Origin: an uncultured Ignavibacteria bacterium
GTDB taxonomy: Bacteria > Bacteroidota > Ignavibacteria > Kapaibacteriales > Kapaibacteriaceae
NCBI GenBank assembly: GCA_903939735.1
Contig: CAJAIA010000020.1
Span: forward strand, 36,879-100,878
Direction: 5' to 3'
DNA: 64,000 nt
Below, piece by piece: positions 24,505 to 33,962 of this stretch. The position numbers and the translations under genes were made by a program. Numbering within the stretch: position 1 is the first letter of the stretch; each line of letters opens with the position of its first letter. Below the pieces are notes generated by a model. That model was given only the letters and a program-made list of their open reading frames with translations. It did no database searches and was not told the origin of the DNA.

Positions 24505-26829
24505 TTAGAATATGGTGGTTATTCGAAGAATGATGTTTCGTCCGGGATCATCGGCGAAGTACCGATAGCGATTGAGATAGTCGCGATACTGCGTGTCATA
24601 AAGGTTGTTACACGCGAGCGTGATACGCATTTGCACGGATGGCGACAGATCGATCATGCCGCCAAACGACGCATCGACGATGGCATACCCCGGCGGTGGA
24701 GGCGCGTAATCCTGTCCTGCCACAAAGCGGTCCTGGCGTCGCACGCCCAACACGCTCACATCGATAAATGCATCGTGAAGGTGAAGTACGTCATCACCAT
24801 GGATGTGCACGCCAATGCGCGCCCGATCGCTCGGCATCAAAAACAGCGGCTCGTCTGCGCGGGTATCGGTGCCGCGCACGATGCTGGATGTTGCATACGC
24901 CTGCACACCACCCGTGACATGTACGCGCAGCGAGACGTCGCCACCAGCGAGCAACGCTGGCACTTGTGTAAAGCGATACGTTGGGAACGTACCACGCACG
25001 GTGATTGTCGGACGTGATGGATCGGGGAGTGCGAGGATGTATCCATCAAACAGGTTAGCATACGCCGTGACTTCGAGCTCAACGGTAGGCGTCGAGAGCG
25101 CATAGGTTGCATCGAAGCCGACTGATCGCTCTTCGTGCAGGGTGCTGTCGCCGATCTCGTAGAGCGCGCTTCCGTGGTGGACATCGTTGGCGTAGAGCTC
25201 GTTCACCTGGGGTGGACGCCATGCTCGGGCAATGTTGAGTCCGATGGACTGCTCCTCACTCAACGCATACAGTGCGCCAGCACTTGCCGTAACCGAAGCA
25301 AAGGTGCGCTGCTGCTCTTCACGAGCCGATGTGTTCCGTCGCTGAATCGACACGTCGAGCCAGCGCACATCATACCGCACGCCAGCGCTTAGCGTAAGAT
25401 CGTCAAGCATGAGCGATTCGTAGGCGAACCCCCCTACACCCCATGCGACGTAGTCTGGCACAAGGAAGACTGTCCCGCTACGATCGTTCACCTGCCGCTG
25501 CGCGCTCATACCCGCCGTCCCGCGTATGTTCTTCGCGAGATCATGCTCGAGCTTTGCATCGAGTGTGTACGTTGTGAGCAGCAAGTTCATTGCCGGAGTT
25601 TGCAGCGCGCGCTGCAGTCGTGCTGCAGAGTCGGGTCCGATGATGCGCGTGTTATGTGCATCGTACTCACTCCGATCGTTCTGCTGCCATCCATACGTCA
25701 CGCGCAGCACTGCATCGTCGTGCACGCGTGCGTGCCCCTGCATCGAGAGCAACGTGTGAGAGATTTCCTGGCGCGGACTCGTGATATCGTACCCAAACGC
25801 CGGCGAGGTCGATGGACGTCCGCGCTCAATAGCGCGACGTAAGTCTTCTGCGTTGCCGAGATGCGATCCGGCGAACACACCAAGTGTTGTGGCGTACAAC
25901 GATCCCATGACGGTCATGCCGAGGTCGTCATCGCCAATGCCGACAGTACTTCCGGCGCTCCACTCGCTGAACCCGGTATTGCCGAGCACGTATGTTGGCG
26001 TGCGTGCATCACCCGCGCGTCGCAAAGCCCCTTGCACCCGATAGCCAATCGGAAGACTATCGGAGATGCGATCTTCGAGAAAGCCACCGATAGCCCCTTG
26101 ACCGGAGTTGGAGAAGAGGTTTGCCGAGACTTCGCCATGCATCACGTCATCGTGTGGGAGGGGGCGCGGCAAGACGTCGATCACACCACCCATTGCGTTG
26201 GGTCCGTACATCACCGATGCAGGCCCCTTCACAACAGCGATGCGTGCAGGTGTGAATGGATCGATTTCCGGTGCGTGTTCAGCGCCCCATTGTTGACCCT
26301 CCTGCACAACGCCATGGTTACGCAAGACGATACGCTGCCCCATCATCCCGTGAATCATCGGTTTGCTAATACTTGGTCCGGTCTGGACCACCGTAACACC
26401 CGGCACACGCGTAAGAACATCGGCAAAGGTTTGTCCGCGATGCTCATCAATCTGCGTGGCAGAAAGTTCGGTAACGTGTTGCGTGGGCAGCGCGCTCGAC
26501 CCATGCGATGTTCGTGATTCGACCACCACGGCGCCTTCGGATCGGCGTTGCGAAGGTACAAGCAGCACCTCGATGCGCACATCATCACGTCCGCCTACGG
26601 CAAGCATCATGCGCTTCGTTGCATAGCCAACATGCGAGAACTGCAACAGCACCGAATCGCCCGCAACGTCGTGCACGTGAAACACACCATTGCGGTCCGT
26701 CACAGTACCACGTGTTGTACCGATCACGCGGATTGTAGCAGCATGGAGAGGTTCACGCGTGGCCGTATCACGTACAACACCATGCACGTGCACATCAAGG
26801 AGCGCTAGAAGCGCAAAAAGAGTAATCAC
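24505..26829 (-). CDS. TonB-dependent outer-membrane receptor with carboxypeptidase-regulatory-like domain
   Basis: A 774-residue receptor. A short signal (MITLFALLALLDVHVHG) precedes a CarboxypepD_reg-like domain (residues 15-95, VRDTATREPLHAATIRVIGT), the plug (TFADVLTRVPGVTVVQTG; VLRNHGVVQEGQQWG; PASVMYGPNAMGGVIDVLPR) and a 22-strand barrel ending CNNLYDTQYRDYLNRYRYFA ... GRNIILRITTIF. The histidine-rich extracellular loops (VHHGSALYE) and neighbours suggest a metal such as zinc or copper. The start codon is GTG at 26829. Confidence 0.9.
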   Translation of the reverse strand: MITLFALLALLDVHVHGVVRDTATREPLHAATIRVIGTTRGTVTDRNGVFHVHDVAGDSVLLQFSHVGYATKRMMLAVGGRDDVRIEVLLVPSQRRSEGAVVVESRTSHGSSALPTQHVTELSATQIDEHRGQTFADVLTRVPGVTVVQTGPSISKPMIHGMMGQRIVLRNHGVVQEGQQWGAEHAPEIDPFTPARIAVVKGPASVMYGPNAMGGVIDVLPRPLPHDDVMHGEVSANLFSNSGQGAIGGFLEDRISDSLPIGYRVQGALRRAGDARTPTYVLGNTGFSEWSAGSTVGIGDDDLGMTVMGSLYATTLGVFAGSHLGNAEDLRRAIERGRPSTSPAFGYDITSPRQEISHTLLSMQGHARVHDDAVLRVTYGWQQNDRSEYDAHNTRIIGPDSAARLQRALQTPAMNLLLTTYTLDAKLEHDLAKNIRGTAGMSAQRQVNDRSGTVFLVPDYVAWGVGGFAYESLMLDDLTLSAGVRYDVRWLDVSIQRRNTSAREEQQRTFASVTASAGALYALSEEQSIGLNIARAWRPPQVNELYANDVHHGSALYEIGDSTLHEERSVGFDATYALSTPTVELEVTAYANLFDGYILALPDPSRPTITVRGTFPTYRFTQVPALLAGGDVSLRVHVTGGVQAYATSSIVRGTDTRADEPLFLMPSDRARIGVHIHGDDVLHLHDAFIDVSVLGVRRQDRFVAGQDYAPPPPGYAIVDASFGGMIDLSPSVQMRITLACNNLYDTQYRDYLNRYRYFADDPGRNIILRITTIF

Positions 26830-26888
26830 AACTCATCACACCAGGAATGGACAAAATGCACTGCCGTAGCAGCGCATGCCGAGGGTGG

Positions 26889-27191
26889 TTAGATGTTTGT
26901 AGGGGGCGCTCTACCAGGTTGTTGGAGCGGACATCGGTCACTGACCATGTTGGCGATCAGCGGCTCATGCGCCGTGCCAACCATGTCGATCACGACATGA
27001 TGCTCGAACACGATCGCTGTGTGTACGTCCTTGGTGACGTCGCAGAGCGCACATGCATCGTGTGCTTCGTCGTGGTGGCATTGCTCAATGTGCTCAGCCT
27101 TGAAGATCTCACCACCGTGTGCATGCACTGCCCCAGCGCTCAGAACGAGCACGAAGCAAAGAAGCACGATGGTGGCCAAGGGGCGAAGCAT
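26889..27191 (-). CDS. Small exported His/Cys protein, DUF2946-like
   Basis: A 100-residue protein with signal peptide MLRPLATIVLLCFVLVLSAG and a mature part holding the metal-ligand-like motif HGGEIFKAEHIEQCHHDE followed by CALCD and a conserved-looking C-terminal RAPP. Small DUF2946-type proteins of this layout lie beside metal-linked TonB receptors in other bacteria (family knowledge; precise function unknown). It is the first gene of the receptor operon, with a TATCTTTG box 5 nt before the ATG at 27191. Confidence 0.72.
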   Translation of the reverse strand: MLRPLATIVLLCFVLVLSAGAVHAHGGEIFKAEHIEQCHHDEAHDACALCDVTKDVHTAIVFEHHVVIDMVGTAHEPLIANMVSDRCPLQQPGRAPPTNI

Positions 27192-27196
27192 GGGTG

Positions 27197-27204
27197 CAAA
27201 GATA
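27197..27204 (-). promoter_or_regulatory. -7 box TATCTTTG for the metal-uptake operon
   Basis: A perfect TANNTTTG match on the minus strand, 5 nt upstream of the ATG at 27191; a leaderless transcript is implied. Confidence 0.55.
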
Positions 27205-27234
27205 GAACGAAGAACACAACATTCTCGTGCTCCG

Positions 27235-27241
27235 TATTTTG
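27235..27241 (+). promoter_or_regulatory. -7 box TATTTTG for the oxidoreductase-rsmB operon
   Basis: Plus-strand TATTTTG ends 4 nt before the ATG at 27246. Only about 30 bp separate it from the divergent box at 27197-27204. Confidence 0.45.
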
Positions 27242-27245
27242 CCCC

Positions 27246-28229
27246 ATGCGCGCAATCATCCTCGACTCCGACGGTCTCCACCTGCGAGACATCCCCTCTC
27301 CGCACTGTCCACCGGGCTACGTTCGCCTGCGGCTTCATGCTGCAGCACTCAACCACCGGGATCAGTTTATCCGCGAGGGCAAGTACGCCAAGATCGAGCT
27401 GCCGGCAGTACTCGGCAGCGATGGTGTGGGTACGGTGATAGAAGCACCGACGAGCGCGCATCTGATTGGCACACGCATGATGATTAATCCTGCGCTTGAA
27501 TGGGGCGAGGATGATCGCGCGCAGGGTCCGAACTTTAGCGTACTTGGCATGCCCACACAAGGCACCTTCGCCGAAGAGATTGTTGTGCCGGAACAGAACG
27601 TCTACCCCGTTCCCGAACATCTGACCGATGAACAGGCGGCAGCACTCCCATTAGCAGGACTCACAGGGTACCGCGCGCTTATCACACAGGGATTCTGGGA
27701 GCCCGGACAAACCGTGCTCATCACGGGCATTGGTGGTGGCGTTGCGAGTTTGACTCTCGCCTTTGCGCATGCACTTGGCGCACGTGTTATTGTGACAAGC
27801 ACGAGCGACGCAAAGCTTGCGCGTGCGATCGAACTTGGTGCTGCTGCCGGCGTCAACGTCCGCACCGATGGATGGGCCAAACACGTACAAGCACTTGGTC
27901 CGATCGATTGCATTGTCGACTCCGTTGGCGGCGAGACCATCAACGATCTCACCAGCATCATTTGTCCGGGTGGACGCATCGTTGTCTATGGCGCAACGCT
28001 TGGGCACGTGCCGACGTTCAACATGAGCAAGATGTTCTGGAAACAGATTCACCTCATCGGATCAACAATGGGTACACCTGCAGACTTCGAGGACATGGTG
28101 CAGTTGGTTGAAACAGCGCGCATTGTTCCGATGGTGGATTCCGTGTTCCCTCTCGCAGACGCTGAGCGCGCATTCGACCGCATGATTGCGGCCGAGCAAT
28201 TCGGAAAGATCGTTCTTCGATGCAACTAA
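27246..28229 (+). CDS. Quinone oxidoreductase-type medium-chain dehydrogenase
   Basis: A 327-residue medium-chain dehydrogenase/reductase. The GroES-like N-terminus has AAALNHRDQFIREGKY and LPAVLGSDGVGTV; the Rossmann domain has VLITGIGGGVASLTLAFAHA. The GHE zinc ligands of classical alcohol dehydrogenases are replaced (GSD), as in zinc-independent NADPH quinone oxidoreductases. The substrate is unknown. It starts at ATG 27246 and overlaps the following methyltransferase gene by 10 nt. Confidence 0.88.
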   Translation: MRAIILDSDGLHLRDIPSPHCPPGYVRLRLHAAALNHRDQFIREGKYAKIELPAVLGSDGVGTVIEAPTSAHLIGTRMMINPALEWGEDDRAQGPNFSVLGMPTQGTFAEEIVVPEQNVYPVPEHLTDEQAAALPLAGLTGYRALITQGFWEPGQTVLITGIGGGVASLTLAFAHALGARVIVTSTSDAKLARAIELGAAAGVNVRTDGWAKHVQALGPIDCIVDSVGGETINDLTSIICPGGRIVVYGATLGHVPTFNMSKMFWKQIHLIGSTMGTPADFEDMVQLVETARIVPMVDSVFPLADAERAFDRMIAAEQFGKIVLRCN

Positions 28230-29401
28230 CCTCGCTTCTCGGACACGCCGCTGAACTTGTGCGCATTATTCGCAAGAGTCCACAGCCTGGCGATGCTCTC
28301 GCGTCAGAGTACTTTCGCTCCAAGAAATACCTGGGTGCAACGGATCGCAGATTCATCTCGGGGTTGGTGTTTCACACACTTCGCACGCTGGTGCTTTCCG
28401 AGCGTGTGGCAGAGCGTCTGGGGCTCGCCGATGTAGTGCATGGGGCGTATGTCTTGCGCGACAATCCCGACAACGTTGATCTCTCCTGGATCAGCGAACT
28501 CCCGATTCACGAACAGGTCTGCACGCAAGAATGGCTACTCGATGCAACACGCGAGCGCTGGGGCGACGACGCTCCCCAGGTGTGGCGAGCGATGATGGAC
28601 AGCGCGCCGATGGTATTGCGTGTCAATCTCCGTCGCGCTAGCCGCGACCGTGTGCTGAAGCAACTCCAGTCTGAAAACATCGAGTGTACACTCGGCGCAA
28701 TCTCCCCCGCTGCGATCGTTGTGCATCAGCGCGTCAATCTTATGCAGCACCCGCTCTACCTCAGTGGAATCGTCGAGGTGCAGGACGAAGGAAGTCAACT
28801 CATTGGTTATGCGGCAGCTCCGGACGAACACACACGCATTCTCGATGCGTGTGCTGGTGCTGGAGGTAAAACGCTGCACTTGGCTGATCTTCAGAATGAT
28901 CACGGCAAGCTTGTTGCGCACGACATCGCATGGCCTCGTCTGAAAGAGGTGTCAAAGCGTGCAGCACGTGCTGGCGTGCGTTCCATCCGCGTCGAGCACA
29001 ATGCAACGTTCGACCGACCTCAGTTCGACATGGTCGTAGTCGATGCGCCCTGCAGTGGCATGGGCACAGTACGACGTTTGCCGATGGCAAAGTGGCGTCT
29101 GCAGCCCGACGTCGCGGCACGCCACGGCGCAAAGCAACTCGCCATCCTGTCGCAATACGCCGGTGCCGTTGCGCCGGGAGGAGTACTCATCTACGCAACA
29201 TGCAGCATCCTGCCCACAGAGAACGAGCATGTTGTGTCGGCATTCCTCACATCTCATCCAGAGTTCGTTGCTGACGATCTCGCACCGATCATGGAGCGCA
29301 TGAACGTGCAGATACAGACAACGGGCCACACCTTGCAGTGCGACCCGTTGCATCATTCGACAGATGGATTGTTCGTCGCACGCATGCGACGGAGCGAGTA
29401 A
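28220..29401 (+). CDS. RsmB-like rRNA (cytosine-5) methyltransferase
   Basis: A 393-residue NOL1/NOP2/Sun methyltransferase of the RsmB type: an N-terminal NusB-like domain (about 1-140), a linker, then the SAM-binding motif DACAGAGGKTLHLADL, the DAPCSGMGTVRR motif with one catalytic cysteine, and YATCSILPTENE with the other. It would methylate a cytosine in 16S rRNA (C967 in E. coli RsmB; site here not known). The PUA domain of YebU/RsmF is absent. It is cotranscribed with the oxidoreductase. Confidence 0.88.
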   Translation: MQLTSLLGHAAELVRIIRKSPQPGDALASEYFRSKKYLGATDRRFISGLVFHTLRTLVLSERVAERLGLADVVHGAYVLRDNPDNVDLSWISELPIHEQVCTQEWLLDATRERWGDDAPQVWRAMMDSAPMVLRVNLRRASRDRVLKQLQSENIECTLGAISPAAIVVHQRVNLMQHPLYLSGIVEVQDEGSQLIGYAAAPDEHTRILDACAGAGGKTLHLADLQNDHGKLVAHDIAWPRLKEVSKRAARAGVRSIRVEHNATFDRPQFDMVVVDAPCSGMGTVRRLPMAKWRLQPDVAARHGAKQLAILSQYAGAVAPGGVLIYATCSILPTENEHVVSAFLTSHPEFVADDLAPIMERMNVQIQTTGHTLQCDPLHHSTDGLFVARMRRSE

Positions 29402-29405
29402 CGCG

Positions 29406-32400
29406 TTAGCGCGCCACTGTGATTGGGAGTGTGATGCGCTGAGCACCAGCTGCAATCTCGAGGCGATGCACACCAGATGCACATGCGGCAACATCGACAG
29501 GTAGGATGTGGACACCTGCAACAAGGCTACCAGCGAGCGTTTGTGCGACGCGACGTCCTTGTAGATCGAGCACAGTGATCACAACGTCGGACGTTGCGCC
29601 AAGGTTGACCTTGATGTACACCGACGAGGCAGCAGGCTGAGGTCCGACAATCGAAGCCAGAGCGCCCGTCACAGTTACATCGTCATACACGCTCGTTGTT
29701 GGTGTTACCACAACTTGTGCAACAGCTGTTGTGATAGCACCACAGCCTCCAGTGACGTCGCAGACATAGGCCCCTTCATCAGACTTCGCAGCTGATGCTA
29801 CTGCGTAGGATGCAGCTGTTGCACCAGTGATCGCTTCGCCGTTCTTCTTCCACTGATAGGTGAGGTTGGATCCCGAAGCTACGACCGTGAGTGTGAAGCC
29901 CTTCTTCTCTTCGACCGACACATTGGATGGCTGCGTTGTGATTGCCGTCTGCGTTGCTACCGATACAGTTGCTGCTGTTGACGTTACCGCTGGCGCACAT
30001 GTTCCGGTAACGATACAGTCGTATGAACCGCTCGACGATGCATCGACTGCTGTGATGGAGAACGTTGGCTGCGTAGCACCAGTAATCGCTGTTCCGGCCT
30101 TACGCCATTGATAGGTTAGGCCCGGACCAGACGCTTCGATCGACAACGCAAGGGGCTGTCCGACGCATGCGCTCGCGTTCGCTGGCTGACGTGTGATCGT
30201 TGGCTTGTCGGAGATAACGAACGGAGCAAGAAGCTTCGTCTCATGACCGTGCATCGTTGTGACGCGCACCACATACTCACCCAACGCAATCTTCGGAATC
30301 TTCCACTGGTAGTTGCGTCCGAGAACACTCTTTGCAAGGTCTGTCCATGTGTCCTTGCCAAATGGCGCGAACTGCACGCGATAGCGTACAGTATCATTCA
30401 CACCATTGATGGCCCATGTCACAGGATATGTCTTATCGATGCAGAGCACGTTGCCCTCAACCGGCAGCGTGAGCTCAATTGTACCGTAGGCAATCTTCCC
30501 GATGTAGCCCTTTGGTCCGGACGATGCCTTGCCAAACGTTGAATCGTGCGTACGCAAATCCGCTGACGTGGTATTTGCGGCATAGAATGGATAGCCATAC
30601 TTGTTGAGCTGAACGCCAACGACGGTATCGGCAAGCAGACCAGTAACACGCGTGGAGTTAACAATCGAACCAAGGTTAACTGTTGTTACGAATCCATCCG
30701 TCGGACCCTGCACTGCGTCGATTGCACCATCACCAACAACTGGGTAATCCAACGATGTTGTGGTGCCTGCAATCGTTACGCTCGAGCTGGTTTCGCTCAA
30801 GCGCGCGGCATACGGCGTGTCGTCACCCGATCCACCCACATACGCACACCCTGTAAGGCTACCACCGTCGACACCAATCACGGCATAGAACGCATCCTTA
30901 CGTCCGAGGTTCGATGCAGAGAACGAGCCTTCTGTTGGCATGTTCGTCGACGTCGTCGCACCAATAAGGTGGATCTTGCCCTTGTCGTCGACCTTCACGA
31001 AGACGCCTTCGTCGTCCTTATTACCGCCGAGAAGGGTTGCGAAGCTGTCATCATCCGTTTGCGAGAATGCCATCGATGCGTTGAAGCGAATGACGAAGGC
31101 ATCCGATGCGCCACCATTGTATGTGCGATCGTACGGCAAGCGGCCATCCCACGTTGTAGCGTATGCTGGAACAGCTTCGAAGTCAGTGGCATTCGTCATG
31201 CCCGTCAGAATGATTCGTCCAAGTCCATCGAATCCAACAGAGTTAAAGTACTCCATGCCTGGCTTACCGTAGTAGCGCGACTGCTGGATTGCACCACCTG
31301 CGTTAAATGTCGCGACGAACCCATCGGTCTGTCCAGCAAGTGTACGACCACTCGTCAAGTTGACTGTTGCAGTACGCGTGCGGTTGCCGTCACGGTATGT
31401 CCACGTAAGCGTCGACGTCGCGGGTGCGGTCACTGTCATACCTGTTGTCGACAGCGTGCTGCCGCAGATCACGATCGTGCCGTATTGATCAACATCAACA
31501 CCGCGTGGGATATCGTCGTTATTGCCACCATGATAGAAGCCGGTGCGCAGCTTTGTGAGCGTTGAGTCGAATGATGCGACAAATGCATCAAGTGCACCCC
31601 TATAGGTCTTTCCGGTTGCCGACGTAACAGTTGGGAGATCGTTCGAACGCGTCTCACCAACGATCACGATGCCATTCGCATCTGCCTTCGACATCGTGCG
31701 CACACGATCGTCACCACTGCCACCATAGTATGTGTAGCCCAACACGCGCGTGAGCTGCGCATCACAACGCATCACGAATGCGTCGAGCAGACCATACTTC
31801 GTCTTGCGATATGTACCAAGCGTTTCCGGGTAGCTCAGACCAAGCGTCGAGCCCGCAATAACGACGTCGCCATTATTGAGTATTTCGATACCTGCCACTA
31901 CATCGAACTCGGATCCACCGATGTAGGCGCCGTACACAAACGATGTTGGAGGTGTTGCCTGAATTGCGCGAGTATCGTCACCGCGGTCACTTGCGATCGT
32001 CAGTGCTGCACGAGCTTCCGACGACGTCGACGCGATCGTACGCTCGACACGGCCATCGGCTGTAAGTGCATACTGGACTGTCACGCCCGGTGCCACGTTT
32101 GGGAACACCACGCGGTCGTATGCTGGAACCGTAATGCCCGCTGGGTGCTCCGGTGTGAAATAGGTAGCCGTCGCTACGGCCGCACCATTGACCGGTCGGA
32201 GTTGAACACTACGTCCATTCACCAGCAGCGTCTGCTGCGACACCGTACCGTGCACGTCGAGCTCGGTGACCGATGCGTCCTGAACAGTTACGCCTGTGGT
32301 CGTAATCCACACCACTGCGCCTGGCTGGCGCACGGCATAGAGCACGTGGGACGGCCACTGTCCAGCATTTGCAATAAAGCCCACGCCGCGCAGCGGCATG

Positions 32401-32480
32401 CGTGTTTGAGTTGCCATGGCAGATGCAGCCAGAGCAAGGCCGACCACAAGGATCGCCATAAGGTGTCGACCAAACTTCAT
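29406..32480 (-). CDS. Large secreted SBBP-propeller/Ig-like protein with T9SS sorting domain
   Basis: A 1024-residue exported protein. Signal peptide about residues 1-23. Residues about 170-640 hold SBBP-type repeats such as YYGGSGDDRVRTMSKADANG, each closing with GxT, in a beta-propeller. Two Ig-like domains follow (PTITRQPANASACVGQPLAL ... YQWRKAG; TQPSNVSVEEKKGFTL ... YQWKKNG), then a T9SS sorting domain (VITVLDLQGRRVAQTL ... VHRLEIA). A cell-surface or adhesive role is inference. It stands alone, convergent with the methyltransferase. Confidence 0.85.
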   Translation of the reverse strand: MKFGRHLMAILVVGLALAASAMATQTRMPLRGVGFIANAGQWPSHVLYAVRQPGAVVWITTTGVTVQDASVTELDVHGTVSQQTLLVNGRSVQLRPVNGAAVATATYFTPEHPAGITVPAYDRVVFPNVAPGVTVQYALTADGRVERTIASTSSEARAALTIASDRGDDTRAIQATPPTSFVYGAYIGGSEFDVVAGIEILNNGDVVIAGSTLGLSYPETLGTYRKTKYGLLDAFVMRCDAQLTRVLGYTYYGGSGDDRVRTMSKADANGIVIVGETRSNDLPTVTSATGKTYRGALDAFVASFDSTLTKLRTGFYHGGNNDDIPRGVDVDQYGTIVICGSTLSTTGMTVTAPATSTLTWTYRDGNRTRTATVNLTSGRTLAGQTDGFVATFNAGGAIQQSRYYGKPGMEYFNSVGFDGLGRIILTGMTNATDFEAVPAYATTWDGRLPYDRTYNGGASDAFVIRFNASMAFSQTDDDSFATLLGGNKDDEGVFVKVDDKGKIHLIGATTSTNMPTEGSFSASNLGRKDAFYAVIGVDGGSLTGCAYVGGSGDDTPYAARLSETSSSVTIAGTTTSLDYPVVGDGAIDAVQGPTDGFVTTVNLGSIVNSTRVTGLLADTVVGVQLNKYGYPFYAANTTSADLRTHDSTFGKASSGPKGYIGKIAYGTIELTLPVEGNVLCIDKTYPVTWAINGVNDTVRYRVQFAPFGKDTWTDLAKSVLGRNYQWKIPKIALGEYVVRVTTMHGHETKLLAPFVISDKPTITRQPANASACVGQPLALSIEASGPGLTYQWRKAGTAITGATQPTFSITAVDASSSGSYDCIVTGTCAPAVTSTAATVSVATQTAITTQPSNVSVEEKKGFTLTVVASGSNLTYQWKKNGEAITGATAASYAVASAAKSDEGAYVCDVTGGCGAITTAVAQVVVTPTTSVYDDVTVTGALASIVGPQPAASSVYIKVNLGATSDVVITVLDLQGRRVAQTLAGSLVAGVHILPVDVAACASGVHRLEIAAGAQRITLPITVAR

Positions 32481-32575
32481 AGGTACTGTGCGAACTGTGC
32501 AGAAATTCGTGGAAAGCGCAAGAATCCCGCAAAGTTAGCAAGGTTACATCTGCGTAACAGACGGAACAGCGTACG

Positions 32576-33952
32576 CTACTTCTTATGCGTCGCGCCCACG
32601 ACGAGGTCACCTGTGATGCGCGTACCACGACGATCGGCAACAACGGCAGCAACTGCGCCTGGTGTAAGGGGCTCTATAGCCCGCGTTAGGTCATCACGCG
32701 ACGTCACGGGCCGACCGTTCACTGAAACGATGAGGTCGCCATCCTGAAGTCCAGCGTGGTAGCATGGGCCATAGCGCTTCACATTCTTGAGCGTACATGT
32801 GGAACCGGTCGAGACGATCTCTGCACCAAACAACGGCTTGCGAGTTGCCACGCGATCGAGCTGTGTGAAGGGCAGCTCCATGGTGTCAAGTTGCACATCG
32901 ACGGAGAGTGAATCGCCATTACGACCGAGTCCGACGGAGATGCGCTGTCCCGGACGGAACATTGCCATATACTGCATGATGTTGTCTTTGGTGCGGACGA
33001 GTACACCATTCAAGGTTCGGATAATGTCGCCTACCTTCACACCGGCACGGTCGGCAGCACCGCCGGTTTTGACACGCTCAACAATCACGGTTTCCTCGAC
33101 CTTTGATCGGTCATAGCTCAGCGAGGAATCAAAGCTAGCCGAGCGAGCCATCACGCCGAAGCTCGGACGTGCAATACGTCCGTCCTCACGCAGGTCGTTG
33201 TACACGGCCGTTACCAAGTCGGGCGTGAGTGCCAAGCCATAGCCAACATTGTACCCTGTTCGCGACATAATCGCCGTGTTAATGCCAACGAGATCGCCCT
33301 GCAGACGGAACAAGCCGCCGCCTGAGTTACCCGGATTAATCGCTGCATCCGTCTGCATGAAGCGTCGAACCGAGTAGCCATCATACGGTAAATCGTCACG
33401 ATTGAGTGCAGAGATCACACCTGATGTCACGGTGAACTTGAGTCCTAGCGGACTTCCAATCGCGATTACGAGTTCACCAAGACGCACCGACGCTGCAGGT
33501 GCGATGCGTGCCGCATCGAGATTGCGCGCATAGATGCGCAATAGCGCGAGATCAGATGAAGGGTCAGAACCGATAACATCAGCGTACATCCGACGACCGT
33601 CGTGAAGTGTGACGAGAATCGAGTCTTCATCAACCTCATCAACCACGTGCTGATTCGTAAGGATGTATCCATCTGCACTCACAATCACACCCGAACCCAC
33701 CGATCCTGACGGCAGATCATCCAGATCGAAGTCTTCTCCGCGCTCGCGCGCGTGCTCAGCGAAGTGCTTAATGCGCTTGCGCAGCGCCTTGTTGACGCCA
33801 ACATTGATACTGACAACTGAGCGCTTACTTGACTCCGCAGCAGTGACGAATGCATTGCTCAGCGTCGACGCATCAATGCTCTGCGCCAGCATGCTTGTTG
33901 AACAAACGAACAGCGTGAGCGCTACACCAACTGGCAACGCCCACGCTGACAT
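32576..33952 (-). CDS. HtrA/DegP-like periplasmic serine protease
   Basis: A 458-residue trypsin-like protease with two PDZ domains. The signal or anchor is MSAWALPVGVALTLFVCSTS; the triad is His102 (TNQHVVDE), Asp134 (SSDLALLRI) and Ser210 (GNSGGGLF). PDZ1 is about 300-360 (GGAADRAGVKVGDIIRTLNG) and PDZ2 about 385-450 (GPCYHAGLQDGDLIVSVNG). It degrades or refolds misfolded envelope proteins. The ATG at 33952 is chosen because longer frames enter the upstream lipoprotein gene. It lies 10 bp downstream of that gene. Confidence 0.92.
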   Translation of the reverse strand: MSAWALPVGVALTLFVCSTSMLAQSIDASTLSNAFVTAAESSKRSVVSINVGVNKALRKRIKHFAEHARERGEDFDLDDLPSGSVGSGVIVSADGYILTNQHVVDEVDEDSILVTLHDGRRMYADVIGSDPSSDLALLRIYARNLDAARIAPAASVRLGELVIAIGSPLGLKFTVTSGVISALNRDDLPYDGYSVRRFMQTDAAINPGNSGGGLFRLQGDLVGINTAIMSRTGYNVGYGLALTPDLVTAVYNDLREDGRIARPSFGVMARSASFDSSLSYDRSKVEETVIVERVKTGGAADRAGVKVGDIIRTLNGVLVRTKDNIMQYMAMFRPGQRISVGLGRNGDSLSVDVQLDTMELPFTQLDRVATRKPLFGAEIVSTGSTCTLKNVKRYGPCYHAGLQDGDLIVSVNGRPVTSRDDLTRAIEPLTPGAVAAVVADRRGTRITGDLVVGATHKK

Positions 33953-33962
33953 TTGCGACCAA

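Noticed and set aside
24370..25017. 215-codon plus-strand open frame
   Set aside because: Antisense to the lipoprotein and TonB receptor genes; no family features.
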